Shown: piece by piece, positions 32,388-42,295 of the stretch
Layout: every line of letters begins with the position of its first letter
Numbering within the stretch: position 1 is the first letter of the stretch
From: SIG673 sp045658525
GTDB lineage: Bacteria; Bacillota; Clostridia; Oscillospirales; CAG-272
DNA length: 43,404 nt
Reading direction: 5' to 3'
NCBI GenBank assembly: GCA_045658525.1
Contig: JAZOVD010000019.1
Location: forward strand, 1-43,404
The notes under the pieces: model-generated
Databases searched by the model: none
What the model was told of the DNA's origin: nothing
Seen by the model: only the letters and a program-made list of their open reading frames with translations
Made by a program: the position numbers and the translations under genes

Positions 32388-33437
32388 ATGGGATTTATTA
32401 AGGTTTTTTTGCTTACCGTGCTGGTGTTCGGAGTACTTATTTTTGTTCACGAGCTTGGGCATTTCATCGCGGCGCGAGCCTTCAAGGTTAAGGTAAACGA
32501 GTTCGCGATAGGAATGGGACCCGCGATATTCTCGCGTAAAAGCAAAAGAAGCGGAACTCTTTATTCGCTCAGACTTCTGCCGATAGGCGGTTATAACAGT
32601 ATGGAGGGCGAAAACGAGGAGTCCGATGACGACGGAGCGTTTTGCTCAAAGCCGGCGTGGCAGAGAATGATAATAGTGGTAAGCGGGGGACTTATGAACC
32701 TGCTTCTCGGTATAATCCTGATGCTTATAATCGTTCTCTGTATGGAAAAGTATCCGTCAACTCACATACATTCGTTTTACGATTACGAGACGGAAACGTA
32801 TGTTGAGGAATATCACGGACTTAAATCCGGCGACGAGATAATAAAGATAAACGGAAAGAGAGTCCATATAGGCGACGAGGTGTCGTATTCCATCTTTTCT
32901 TACGGTGTTGATCCTGTTGAGGTTACCGTAAAAAGAGGCGGTAAGACCGAGATAATTGAAAACGTACAGTTTCCCGTAGGGGAATCCGACGGTATAAAAT
33001 ACGGTATCAGAAATATCAGATATTACGCCGAGAAAAAGAATTTTGTCAATACCGTAAAGCAGGCGTTTTACGGAAGCACGAACTCAATGGTTCAGATATT
33101 CGATTCGCTTAAAGGTATGGTTACCGGAAAGTACGGCTTTAACGAGATCTCAGGCCCGATAGGCGTAGGAGACGCGATAGGTGATGCCGCGGCAATGGGC
33201 AGAGAGTCGTTTTTGATGCTCACGGTCCTCCTTGCAATGAATCTGGGAATATTCAATCTGCTTCCATTCCCCGCGCTTGACGGCGGCAGAATGGTATTTC
33301 TTATAATTGAGGCGATAAGGCGTAAGCCTATATCCCGTAACGTCGAGGCGGGTGTACATTCGGTCGGAATGTTGCTTTTGCTCGGACTCGTGTTCGTAGT
33401 AGCCTTCAAGGACGTATTTATGGTGATAAGGAAATAG
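32388..33437 (+). CDS. rseP: Site-2 protease RseP (M50 metalloprotease)
   Basis: Intramembrane zinc protease that cleaves anti-sigma factors and leftover signal peptides. Residues 21-25 are the HELGH active site inside the first helix, a PDZ-like domain spans about residues 120-210 (GLKSGDEIIKINGKRVH), and the C-terminal LLPFPALDGGRMVF supplies the third zinc ligand. At 349 residues it is the single-PDZ Gram-positive form. It is placed after dxr as in many Firmicutes. Confidence 0.95.
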   Translation: MGFIKVFLLTVLVFGVLIFVHELGHFIAARAFKVKVNEFAIGMGPAIFSRKSKRSGTLYSLRLLPIGGYNSMEGENEESDDDGAFCSKPAWQRMIIVVSGGLMNLLLGIILMLIIVLCMEKYPSTHIHSFYDYETETYVEEYHGLKSGDEIIKINGKRVHIGDEVSYSIFSYGVDPVEVTVKRGGKTEIIENVQFPVGESDGIKYGIRNIRYYAEKKNFVNTVKQAFYGSTNSMVQIFDSLKGMVTGKYGFNEISGPIGVGDAIGDAAAMGRESFLMLTVLLAMNLGIFNLLPFPALDGGRMVFLIIEAIRRKPISRNVEAGVHSVGMLLLLGLVFVVAFKDVFMVIRK

Positions 33438-33446
33438 ATCATAGGT

Positions 33447-33478
33447 TTTACGTGGGAGGGCAAAGCCTTCCCCGTAAA
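33447..33478. other. Hairpin between rseP and ispG
   Basis: TTTACG and CGTAAA enclose GGGAGGGC and GCCTTCCC with a single bulged T and an AAA loop. Only two T follow, so it looks more like a processing or attenuation stem than a full terminator. Confidence 0.45.
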
Positions 33479-33494
33479 TTATTAGAGGTGTATT

Positions 33495-34562
33495 TTGGAT
33501 ATAAACAGAAGAAAAACAAGGCAGGTAAAGGTCGGCGGGCTCTATATAGGAAGCGAACATCATGTAACGGTACAGTCGATGTCCAGCGTTCCTGCTAACG
33601 ATATAGAAAACGGTGTTAAGCAGGCGCTCAAAATGCAGGATGCGGGTTGTGATATATTCCGTTACGCAGTTCCTGATAAGGGTGCGGTAAGAATATTTGA
33701 GTCGGCAAAAAAGGCGGGCGTAACTATGCCGCTCGTTGCCGATATACATTTCGATTACCGTCTTGCCGTTGAATGTGCCTACGCGGGCGCGGACAAGATA
33801 CGCATAAATCCCGGTAACATAGGCGGAGACGATAAGGTCAAAGAGGTGGTCAAGGCTTGCAGAGCTAACGGACTTCCGATAAGGATAGGTGTTAATTCCG
33901 GCTCTCTTGAAAAGGAGATACTCGCAAAATACGGATCTCCTACCGCAGAGGCGTTGGCTGAAAGCGCGCTTTATCACGCCGCGCTTCTTGAAAAGTTTGA
34001 TTTTTACGATACCGTAATATCAATAAAGGCATCGAACGCTTCAGCTATGATCGAAGCTAACCGCGTGCTTGCTGAGAAATGCGATTATCCGTTACATATA
34101 GGAGTTACCGAGGCGGGAAGCGTCAGAATGGGAACGCTCAAAAGCGCGATCGGTATAGGCTCTCTGCTTTGTGACGGAATAGGTGATACGGTAAGGGTCT
34201 CGCTTACCTCTGATCCCGTAAACGAGATAAGCGCGGCAAGGGATATACTTTCTGCCGTCGGCTATACGGGTAACGGTATAAGCGTGGTCTCCTGTCCTAC
34301 TTGCGGAAGAACGAAGATAGATCTCATCTCGCTCGTTTCCGAGTTTGAAAGCAGAACAGGTGAGATAAAAAACAAAAGACCGCTTACGGTCGCGCTTATG
34401 GGCTGTGCGGTAAACGGCCCGGGTGAGGCAAGAGAAGCGGATATAGGGATCGCGGGCGGAGACGGTGAGGCTCTGTTATTTAAGAAGGGCGTTACTGTTC
34501 GCAAGATACCTGAGGACAGGATAATAGACGAGCTTATAAACGAAATAAACGGAATGGAATAA
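33495..34562 (+). CDS. ispG: 4-hydroxy-3-methylbut-2-enyl diphosphate synthase (IspG)
   Basis: Iron-sulfur enzyme of the MEP pathway. The 355-residue protein starts MDINRRKTRQVKVGGLYIG and has VQSMSSVPANDIE, the barrel motif PLVADIHFDYRLA and KIRINPGNIG. The [4Fe-4S] ligands are in SCPTCGRTKID (two cysteines) and MGCAVNGPGEA plus the following ADIGIAGG. The start codon is TTG, chosen because GAGG lies six bases upstream and the family N-terminus begins there. It follows rseP; in Bacillus proS occupies this place. Confidence 0.96.
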   Translation: MDINRRKTRQVKVGGLYIGSEHHVTVQSMSSVPANDIENGVKQALKMQDAGCDIFRYAVPDKGAVRIFESAKKAGVTMPLVADIHFDYRLAVECAYAGADKIRINPGNIGGDDKVKEVVKACRANGLPIRIGVNSGSLEKEILAKYGSPTAEALAESALYHAALLEKFDFYDTVISIKASNASAMIEANRVLAEKCDYPLHIGVTEAGSVRMGTLKSAIGIGSLLCDGIGDTVRVSLTSDPVNEISAARDILSAVGYTGNGISVVSCPTCGRTKIDLISLVSEFESRTGEIKNKRPLTVALMGCAVNGPGEAREADIGIAGGDGEALLFKKGVTVRKIPEDRIIDELINEINGME

Positions 34563-34573
34563 TATCCGGTGCG

Positions 34574-34677
34574 GCATCCTGAGTGGAGAGCCACCGAGAT
34601 TCCGCCTTGCGGCTATTTTGGCAAGCCAAAATTTCGACTACGGACATTCGTCCTTCGCTCAGAATGACAGGTGGCTC
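34574..34677. repeat. Intergenic repeat family 2, full copy
   Basis: The block begins GCATCCTGAG, contains CCGAGATTCCGCCTT, a central perfect palindrome ATTTTGGC-AA-GCCAAAAT (34615-34632), and ends CGCTCAGAATGAC. GAGCCACC (34588-34595) is inverted at 34670-34677 as GGTGGCTC, and TCCTGAG near the left end mirrors CTCAGAA near the right. It lies between ispG and polC. A second, truncated copy begins at 43367. Confidence 0.7.
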
Positions 34678-34743
34678 GAAGCCTCGGGAGCTTGTCAAAA
34701 CTAATTGCAATTTTCACATTAAAAGGAAAGGAGAACCACTGGA

Positions 34744-37700
34744 ATGGAAAGCAAAACTCTTGCTCAGCTTTTGCACAGATACGAGCCTGACGGTATTCAA
34801 AGAGAGATAATACAGTCTGCGGGAAAGTACCGTTGCCAAGTAAATAAAGAGAAAAAGTTTATGATCCTTACAGTGGATTTTCCGAGAATATACCGTAAGA
34901 CTGATATAAGACATCTGGAAGAAGAAATAAAAAAAGCTTACGATCTTAGCTACGTTCACGTCATAACCCATTACGGTGCGGAGCTTTTTAGTAATTCCTA
35001 CATAGACGAGATGCTCCTCGAGCTTCAATTCCGCGCCGCGGTCGGAAAAGGCTTCTTTTATGATTACGATTATACTGTTGATAACGAAAACAAGCGGGTT
35101 GAGATAAGGATAGGCTTTTCTAACAGCGGTATAGGTCTTATGTATGACGATAAGACCCCGATAGAGGCATCTAAGATACTGAAAGATGAGTTTGATATAG
35201 ACTACAAGGTCGATATAGTAAGGGACGACGGAAAAGCGGCGGGACTTGAAAGCTACGCTAAGGAGCTAAGAGAAAAGACAGAGGCAATGCTTCCGAAGAC
35301 TGCTCCCGTGATACCCGAAAGCTCGTCAGTTTATAAAAGAAGCAAGGGTATATGGCAAAATTCCGACGGCAAGCTCGGTGTCGGAAACATGCTTTTCGAC
35401 GTAAGTGAACCAAAGGTCATTTACGGCGAGCCGTTTGAGTTAAACGACCTTTCCGCCTGTAATGAGATAGGCGGTCCTGAAAATCGCATAAGAACTATCG
35501 TCGGACGAGCCTTCGGTGCTGAGGGAAAAGAGGTCGGACGCGGTAAAAAGTTAGTTATAACATTTTGTGTGACCGATAATGAGGCATCTGTGCCGTGTAA
35601 GCTGGTTCTCGATATAGCCGCGGGCAACGAGATGCTCGGTAAGCTCTCGGGTTCTCCCGATATTGTGATACGCGGTAATATGACGGCGGACAAGTTCTCG
35701 GGAACTAACGAGTTTTCTCCTCTTGGCATGCTTGAAGTAAAAAGTCTGCCTACAAGGAAGGATAACGCCGAAAAGAAGCGTGTAGAGCTTCATTTACATA
35801 CTCAACTTTCACAGATGGACGCTCTTTCAGAGCCTTCAAAGGTGTTGAAGCTCGCCAAAAGCTGGGGACACCCCGCGGTAGCTATAACCGACCACTCAAA
35901 CCTTCAAGCGTTTCCCCCTGCTATGGAGTCGCTTAAAAAGATCGGCGGCGGTATAAAGGTACTGTACGGAGTTGAGGCGTACCTCGTTGACGATACAGCT
36001 AAGGCTGTGTTCGGAGATAAGGACGGCGCGCTTACGGACGAGTTCGTCGTGTTCGATATAGAGACCACGGGACTTTCAAGCGTTACCGATAAGATAATAG
36101 AGATAGGCGCGGTAAGATGTAAAAACGGTGAGATACTTGATCGTTTTGATACCTTCGTCGATCCCGAAATGCCTATTCCCGATGAAATAACTCGCCTTAC
36201 CTCGATAACAGATGAGATGGTCACGGGCGCGCCGAAGATAAAGGAAGCGTTGCAAACGTTCCTTGACTTCTGCGGAGATACCGTTACGGTAGCTCATAAC
36301 GCTTCATTCGATACGGGATTTATCCGTACCGCCTGTGTTGAAAACGGGCTTGAATTTAAAAATACCTACATTGACACGCTCGCTATGTCGAGATTTGTCA
36401 ATACAGACCTTAAAAAGCATAATCTTGACGCGTTAAAAGAGTATTTCAAATTAGAGGATTTCCACCATCACAGAGCCTGTGACGACGCGGAGATCACCGC
36501 AAAGATACTTTGGCGAATGTTCGGAAAGCTCAAAGAGGACGGTATAACCGAGCTTTCGGCAATGTCGCGCGCTATGGCTGACAGAGCCGACCCGAAAAAG
36601 ATAAAGCAGACGTATCACGTCATACTGCTCGCCAAGACCCAGAAGGGACTTAAAAATCTTTATAAGTTAGTTTCCAAGAGTTATCTTGATTACTATTACT
36701 ACACCGCGCGTATCCCAAAAACGGTGCTAAGCGAATACAGAGAGGGTATAATAGTCGGCTCTGCCTGTGAAGCGGGCGAGCTTTACCGCGCAGTAGTTGA
36801 AAATAAGCCTGAGGACGAGCTTAAAAAGATAGCGGATTTCTACGACTATCTTGAAATACAGCCACTTTGTAATAACGCGTTTATGGTTGACGCAAAGGAC
36901 GAAAACGGCAACTATGCTCCGCTCGGTGATTACAGTGCGCCAGGATTTGAGCGTATCCGTAATTTCAACCGCAAGATAGTAAGTCTCGGAAAAGAGCTTG
37001 GTAAGCCCGTTTGCGCTACCTGCGACTCGCATTTCCTTAACCCCGAGGACGAGATTTACAGACAGGTGCTTCTGCACGGAAAGTACGCGGACGCTGACAG
37101 AGAGACGGGACTTTATTTCAGGACTACCGAGGAGATGCTTAAAGAGTTTGAGTATCTCGGGGAGGAGACGGCTTACGAGGTCGTCGTTGAGAACACTAAC
37201 AAGATAGCGGATATGATAGACGGCGACATTCTTCCTATCCCGAAGGGTAGCTATACCCCGAAGATAGAGGGAGCGCCGGAGGAATTGCAGGAGATATGTT
37301 GGAAGCGCGCTCACGAATGGTACGGAGATAAGCTTCCCGAGGTCGTTGAAAACAGGCTCAACCGTGAGCTTAAACCTATAATAGATAACGGATTTGCGGT
37401 TCTTTATATGATAGCGCAGAAGCTTATCGCGAACAGCGAAAGCAAGGGCTATCTCGTAGGTTCGAGAGGATCGGTCGGCTCGTCGTTCGTTGCGACGATG
37501 GCGGGCGTTTCAGAGGTCAACCCTCTGCCGCCGCACTACCGTTGCCCGAAGTGCCGAAATAGCGAATTCTTCACCAAGGGTGAGGTCGGCTCCGGCTTTG
37601 ACCTTGACGACAAGGACTGCCCGATATGCGGAACGAGATATATCTGCGACGGTCACGAGATACCGTTCGAGACGTTCCTCGGCTTCCACGGAGAGAAATC

Positions 37701-39126
37701 TCCCGATATAGACCTTAACTTCTCAGGCGACGTTCAGGCGGACGCTCACAAATACTGCGAGGTGCTTTTCGGAGCGGAAAACGTTTTCCGCGCCGGAACG
37801 CTCGGCTCTCTTGCCGATAAGACCGCCTTCGGCTTTGTAAAGAAGTATATGGAAGAAACGGGCAAGAACCTCAATCGCGCGGAGGTGCAGAGACTTGTCA
37901 ACGGCTGTGTCGGAGTTAAGCGCACTACGGGTCAGCACCCCGGAGGAATAGTTGTTATACCTCACGAATACGAGATATTCGACTTCACCCCCGTTCAGCA
38001 TCCCGCTGACGACCCAAATTCCGATATAGTTACTACGCATTTCGACTTTAACCATCTGCACGACACGATACTTAAACTTGACTGTCTCGGACACGATGTG
38101 CCGACCAAGTACGTCTATATGGAGAGATTTTCGGGCGTTAAGATAGCCGATATTCCCATGAATGACCGAAAGGTATATGATCTTTTGCTTTCTCCCGAGC
38201 CGCTTGGGGTAACTCCCGAGGAGATAGACTCGGAGACGGGAACGTTCGGGCTTCCGGAGCTTGGAACGAGCTTTGTCCGTCAGATGCTTATAGACGCTCA
38301 GCCAAAGACGTTTTCGGACCTTCTTCAAATATCGGGTCTTTCGCACGGTACGGGAGTTTGGCTCGGAAACGCCAAGGACCTCATAGCAAACGGTACTTGT
38401 ACCATATCCGAGTGCGTCGGAACGCGTGACTCTATAATGGTTTACCTTATACACGCGGGTCTTGAACCCGGAGACGCGTTCAACATAATGGAGACCGTTC
38501 GTAAAAAGAACAAGTTCCTCACCCCTGAGATGATAGCTATAATGCGTGAGCATAACGTTGCCGAATGGTACATAGATTCCTGTAACAAGATAGAATACAT
38601 GTTCCCGAAAGCGCACGCCGTCGCTTACGATATTTCCGCTATACGTCTCGGTTGGTATAAGGTATATCACCCGATAGCGTTCTACGCGGCTATGTTTACC
38701 GTCGCGCCCGGAGGCTTTGACGCGGAGATAGCACTTCAAGGTAAGGAATACGTCAGAAACCAGATAAAAGAAATAAATGATAAGGGCAAGGAAGCTACTG
38801 CCGCGGAAAAGGATCTTATTCCGATATGGCAGCTCGTGGTCGAGTTTTACGCGAGAGGATTCCAGTTCCTGCCCGTTGACCTTCATAAGTCAAAGGCTAA
38901 GATATTTATGCCTGAGGACGGCAAGGTCAGAATACCGTTCTCGGTGCTGAAAGGACTTGGCACTAAGGCGGCGGAAAGTATTGAAGCGGTCATGTCGGAG
39001 GGAGACGTTCTCTCGATAGAGGAGCTTCAACAGAGAACAAAAATATCCAAAACTCACGTTGAGATACTCAAACGCTGCGGAGTTCTTGACGGAATAAGCG
39101 AAACTAATCAGATAAGATTTTTCTGA
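34744..39126 (+). CDS. polC: DNA polymerase III PolC-type alpha subunit
   Basis: Replicative polymerase of low-GC Gram-positives, 1460 residues. Order of domains: N-terminal domain and OB fold (to about 330), PHP domain from about 346 (RVELHLHTQLSQMDA, AITDHSN) interrupted by the DEDDh 3'-5' exonuclease (FVVFDIETTGLSS about 435, HNASFD about 518, HHRACDDAE about 578), then the palm. A zinc module CPKC...CPIC lies at about 934-960. The catalytic SPDIDLNFSG is near 988. Helix-hairpin-helix-like and C-terminal parts follow. Length and order are normal. AAAGGAG precedes the ATG by about nine bases. Confidence 0.97.
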   Translation: MESKTLAQLLHRYEPDGIQREIIQSAGKYRCQVNKEKKFMILTVDFPRIYRKTDIRHLEEEIKKAYDLSYVHVITHYGAELFSNSYIDEMLLELQFRAAVGKGFFYDYDYTVDNENKRVEIRIGFSNSGIGLMYDDKTPIEASKILKDEFDIDYKVDIVRDDGKAAGLESYAKELREKTEAMLPKTAPVIPESSSVYKRSKGIWQNSDGKLGVGNMLFDVSEPKVIYGEPFELNDLSACNEIGGPENRIRTIVGRAFGAEGKEVGRGKKLVITFCVTDNEASVPCKLVLDIAAGNEMLGKLSGSPDIVIRGNMTADKFSGTNEFSPLGMLEVKSLPTRKDNAEKKRVELHLHTQLSQMDALSEPSKVLKLAKSWGHPAVAITDHSNLQAFPPAMESLKKIGGGIKVLYGVEAYLVDDTAKAVFGDKDGALTDEFVVFDIETTGLSSVTDKIIEIGAVRCKNGEILDRFDTFVDPEMPIPDEITRLTSITDEMVTGAPKIKEALQTFLDFCGDTVTVAHNASFDTGFIRTACVENGLEFKNTYIDTLAMSRFVNTDLKKHNLDALKEYFKLEDFHHHRACDDAEITAKILWRMFGKLKEDGITELSAMSRAMADRADPKKIKQTYHVILLAKTQKGLKNLYKLVSKSYLDYYYYTARIPKTVLSEYREGIIVGSACEAGELYRAVVENKPEDELKKIADFYDYLEIQPLCNNAFMVDAKDENGNYAPLGDYSAPGFERIRNFNRKIVSLGKELGKPVCATCDSHFLNPEDEIYRQVLLHGKYADADRETGLYFRTTEEMLKEFEYLGEETAYEVVVENTNKIADMIDGDILPIPKGSYTPKIEGAPEELQEICWKRAHEWYGDKLPEVVENRLNRELKPIIDNGFAVLYMIAQKLIANSESKGYLVGSRGSVGSSFVATMAGVSEVNPLPPHYRCPKCRNSEFFTKGEVGSGFDLDDKDCPICGTRYICDGHEIPFETFLGFHGEKSPDIDLNFSGDVQADAHKYCEVLFGAENVFRAGTLGSLADKTAFGFVKKYMEETGKNLNRAEVQRLVNGCVGVKRTTGQHPGGIVVIPHEYEIFDFTPVQHPADDPNSDIVTTHFDFNHLHDTILKLDCLGHDVPTKYVYMERFSGVKIADIPMNDRKVYDLLLSPEPLGVTPEEIDSETGTFGLPELGTSFVRQMLIDAQPKTFSDLLQISGLSHGTGVWLGNAKDLIANGTCTISECVGTRDSIMVYLIHAGLEPGDAFNIMETVRKKNKFLTPEMIAIMREHNVAEWYIDSCNKIEYMFPKAHAVAYDISAIRLGWYKVYHPIAFYAAMFTVAPGGFDAEIALQGKEYVRNQIKEINDKGKEATAAEKDLIPIWQLVVEFYARGFQFLPVDLHKSKAKIFMPEDGKVRIPFSVLKGLGTKAAESIEAVMSEGDVLSIEELQQRTKISKTHVEILKRCGVLDGISETNQIRFF

Positions 39127-39156
39127 GAAAAATTACGAAAGGGTAAGGAAACAGCG

Positions 39157-40308
39157 ATGTCAGGTAACATAAGAAACATACCGGGCGGTACAAGAGACAT
39201 AATGTTCGGAGAGGCGGAGCTTTTCCGACACCTTGATACCTCTCTTACGGAGCTTTACCGTAAAAACGGTTTTTCGGAAATATCTACGCCCGCTATCGAA
39301 TACTACGACGTTTTTGAGACGGGCGGAACTATGGGGCAGGAGAAGATGTATAAGCTTACCGCGCCCGATGGCAGACTTTTAGTTCTCCGCGCCGATAACA
39401 CGACTCCCATAGCGAGAGTTGCGGCTACGAGACTTGGAGATATGCTTCCTGTTAAGCTTTTCTACCATCAGAAGGTATATAGATTAAGCTCGGGTCATAC
39501 GGGCAGAAAGAGCGAGATAGCTCAAAGCGGTATAGAGATACTCGGTTCAAAGGGTATTCAAAGCGATTTGCTTTGTATGGTTACCGCGATAGAGACGCTT
39601 TCAAAATTCGGACGCAAGTGCAAGTTAGAGCTTGGACACGTAGGATTTTACAACGCGCTTATCTCCGAGTGCGGACTTGACGCGAGTGAATCAGGCAAGG
39701 TCCGCAGACTTGTTGAGGCAAAGGACGTAAACAAGATCTCGGGTCTTGACAAGATAGCAAAGATACCGTTCCTTTTCGGGGGCGAGGAGGTCTTTGACGA
39801 GGCTACCGAGCTTGCGGGAGAGAACGAAGAAGCACTTAAATCACTTTCTTACCTCAAAAAGCTTTACTCGGCTCTCTGTGAGGCGGGATATAAGGACAGC
39901 ATAATGATAGACCTCGGTATAGTACACTCGCTTGATTATTATACGGGCGCGGTATTCAGAGGTTATATGGACGGAGCGGGCGAGCCTGTTCTTGTCGGCG
40001 GTAGATACGACAGTCTTATAAGCCGTTTTGAACGCGATATTCCCGCTACGGGCTTCGGCGTAAACGTAAGCGAGGTGGTCGATACGCTTATGAGAAGCGG
40101 TGAGGGCAAGTATCAGAGAATGACAAGCGAGCTTGTATGCTTTGATACGCACAGCCTCGGTCAGGCGGTAAGATACGTTTCGGAAAACCCGAAAGCGGAG
40201 CTTTCCCCGATAAACGGAAAAGCGGAAAACCTTGAATACGCAAAAGCTGAGGGTTATAAAACGCTTACCGTTTTTGAGGACGGTACTCAGACATCGGTCG
40301 AGCTTTGA
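39157..40308 (+). CDS. hisZ: ATP phosphoribosyltransferase regulatory subunit
   Basis: HisZ resembles the catalytic core of histidyl-tRNA synthetase but does not charge tRNA; it forms a complex with short HisG. The 383-residue protein shows IPGGTRDIMFGEAEL, the motif 2-like LVLRADNTTPIAR and a class II core through GIVHSLDYYTGAVFRGYM and VLVGGRYDSLISRF. It is called HisZ and not HisS because the neighbour is a short hisG and the sequence lacks a clear anticodon-binding domain. Starts after AAGGAAACAGCG, 30 bases from polC. Confidence 0.9.
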   Translation: MSGNIRNIPGGTRDIMFGEAELFRHLDTSLTELYRKNGFSEISTPAIEYYDVFETGGTMGQEKMYKLTAPDGRLLVLRADNTTPIARVAATRLGDMLPVKLFYHQKVYRLSSGHTGRKSEIAQSGIEILGSKGIQSDLLCMVTAIETLSKFGRKCKLELGHVGFYNALISECGLDASESGKVRRLVEAKDVNKISGLDKIAKIPFLFGGEEVFDEATELAGENEEALKSLSYLKKLYSALCEAGYKDSIMIDLGIVHSLDYYTGAVFRGYMDGAGEPVLVGGRYDSLISRFERDIPATGFGVNVSEVVDTLMRSGEGKYQRMTSELVCFDTHSLGQAVRYVSENPKAELSPINGKAENLEYAKAEGYKTLTVFEDGTQTSVEL

Positions 40309-40326
40309 CGGAAAGGAGCTAAATAT

Positions 40327-40992
40327 ATGATAAGACTTGCTCTTACAAAAGGCAGAATAGAGAAAAAGGCACTTGAATATCTTGCGCGAGCCGGCTACGA
40401 CGTTTCCGAGCTTGATGAGGACAAAAAGGGCAGAAAGCTTCTTTTTAAGGTCGGTAATGACATTGAGGTCGTTCTTGCAAAGGCGGCGGACGTTATAACT
40501 TACGTTGAGCACGGCGTTTGCGACGGCGGAGTCGTTGGAGAGGATACGATAATGGAGGCTAAGGCTTCCGTTTACGAGCTTCTTGACCTTGATTTCGGTA
40601 AGTGCCGTTTCGCACTTGCCGGTCCTGTCGGTAAAAATTTCTACGACGGATACGGACACAAGGTGATCGCTTCCAAGTATCCGAACGTTACTAAGGATTA
40701 TTTTAACGCAAAGGGCTTTGACGTTGAGGTCGTAAAGATAGAGGGAAGCGTGGAGCTTGCGCCGATACTTGGTCTTTCGGACGCGATAGTCGATATAGTT
40801 GAAACAGGCTCTACTCTTAAAGCTAACGGTCTTGAGGTTTACGAGGACGTAGCGCCTATTTCGGCAAGATTTATAGCTAACATATCAAGTATAAAGATGA
40901 AAAAGGCGGAGTTTGATAAGCTTACGGGCGGACTTAAAAAAGCAGTTGCGGAAAGAGCGGCGGAGAAAGCCGCTGAGGAAGCTAAGGCTTGA
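40327..40992 (+). CDS. hisG: ATP phosphoribosyltransferase, short form
   Basis: Catalyses the first step of histidine synthesis, joining ATP and PRPP. The 221-residue length marks the short form without the C-terminal regulatory domain, which needs HisZ. Motifs are IRLALTKGRIEKKAL at the start, GVVGEDTIMEA, and the PRPP-binding DIVETGSTLKANGL. An Ala/Lys/Glu-rich tail ends the protein. It follows hisZ by 18 bases with GGAAAGGAG as ribosome site. Confidence 0.95.
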   Translation: MIRLALTKGRIEKKALEYLARAGYDVSELDEDKKGRKLLFKVGNDIEVVLAKAADVITYVEHGVCDGGVVGEDTIMEAKASVYELLDLDFGKCRFALAGPVGKNFYDGYGHKVIASKYPNVTKDYFNAKGFDVEVVKIEGSVELAPILGLSDAIVDIVETGSTLKANGLEVYEDVAPISARFIANISSIKMKKAEFDKLTGGLKKAVAERAAEKAAEEAKA

Positions 40993-41010
40993 CGCGAAAG
41001 GACGAATAAA

Positions 41011-42291
41011 ATGTTTAGTATATACAATAAAGAAAACATCAATGCTCTTATGACGAAGCTCAAAGAAAGAGCCGAGAACGTCGGAGAGGAGATAGAAAAG
41101 ATAGTCCGCGGCATTATAGCTGAGGTCAGAGCGAGAGGCGACGAGGCTCTTTTCGAATACGGTGAGAAATTTGACCGTGTAAAGCTCGAAAGCCTTTACG
41201 TTTCCGAAAGCGAAAAGGAGGAGGCTCTTAAAAAGCTCTCCCCCGAGCTTAAAGAAGCAATGGACAGAGCCGCCGCCAATATCTACGACTTTCACGCAAG
41301 ACAGAAGCAGCAGAGCTGGATAGATAACAGAAACGGCAGGATAATGGGTCAGAGAGTTCTGCCCCTGCGCCGTGTAGGACTTTACGTTCCCGGCGGAAGC
41401 GCGGCTTACCCCTCCTCAGTTCTTATGAACGCTATCCCCGCTAAGGTCGCGGGAGTTGAGAGCATAGTTATGTTCACGCCCCCGAAGTCAGAGGGAATAA
41501 ATCCTGCCGTAATATACGCCGCAAAGCTGGCGGGGGTTACAGACATAGTTGCCGTCGGCGGAGCGCAGGCGGTAGCGGCTATGGCTTACGGAACAAAGAG
41601 CATAGAAAGAGTTGACAAGATAGTCGGTCCCGGTAACATATTTGTTGCCACGGCAAAGCGTCTTGTGTTCGGCGCTGTCGATATAGATATGTTCGCGGGT
41701 CCCAGCGAGGTGCTTGTTATAGCTGACGAAAACGCCGATCCCGCATACGTTGCCGCCGACTTTATGAGTCAGGCGGAGCACGACCCTATGGCGGCGTCCA
41801 TACTTATAACTACGTCGGAAAAGCTCGTTTCCGAGGTTCAGGACGAGGTCAAGCGTCAGATGTCGTACCTTTCAAGAGCCGATATAATAGAGAAGTCGCT
41901 TACTGCATACGGTTCGGCTGTCGTAGTCGATACGCTCGACGAGGCGGCGGCTATTTCGGACGAGATAGCACCCGAGCATCTTGAACTGATGGTAGATAAC
42001 CCGTTTGAGCTTCTTGGCAAGGTCAGAAACGCAGGCTCTGTGTTCCTCGGCAAAAACTCCCCCGAGCCGCTCGGTGACTACTACGCAGGACCTAACCACG
42101 TTCTGCCGACAAACGGTACGGCGAGATTTTCGTCCGCGCTTTCCACGGATAGCTTCGTAAAGAGATCGAGCTACCTCTACTATTCAGAGGAAGCACTTGG
42201 CGAGTCCGCAGATGATATAATAAGATTTGCAAAGGCTGAGGGTCTTACCGCGCACGCAAATTCCATTGAGATAAGAGTAAAAAAGGACTGA
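41011..42291 (+). CDS. hisD: Histidinol dehydrogenase
   Basis: NAD-dependent zinc enzyme for the last two steps of histidine synthesis, 426 residues. Signatures are VPGGSAAYPSSVLMNAIPA, GPGNIFVATAKRLVFG, MFAGPSEVLVIAD, MSQAEHDPMA and IAPEHLELM, plus the zinc-site GPNHVLPTNG and FVKRSSYL. The start follows CGAAAGGACGAATAAA. Order hisG-hisD-hisC matches many clostridial operons. Confidence 0.97.
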   Translation: MFSIYNKENINALMTKLKERAENVGEEIEKIVRGIIAEVRARGDEALFEYGEKFDRVKLESLYVSESEKEEALKKLSPELKEAMDRAAANIYDFHARQKQQSWIDNRNGRIMGQRVLPLRRVGLYVPGGSAAYPSSVLMNAIPAKVAGVESIVMFTPPKSEGINPAVIYAAKLAGVTDIVAVGGAQAVAAMAYGTKSIERVDKIVGPGNIFVATAKRLVFGAVDIDMFAGPSEVLVIADENADPAYVAADFMSQAEHDPMAASILITTSEKLVSEVQDEVKRQMSYLSRADIIEKSLTAYGSAVVVDTLDEAAAISDEIAPEHLELMVDNPFELLGKVRNAGSVFLGKNSPEPLGDYYAGPNHVLPTNGTARFSSALSTDSFVKRSSYLYYSEEALGESADDIIRFAKAEGLTAHANSIEIRVKKD

Positions 42292-42295
42292 GAAA

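Noticed and set aside
37723..38886. A 387-codon frame antisense to polC
   Set aside because: Entirely inside the catalytic part of polC on the opposite strand, with no independent signals.
39157..40308. Calling hisZ a histidyl-tRNA synthetase
   Set aside because: It neighbours a short-form hisG that requires HisZ and lacks a clear anticodon-binding domain.
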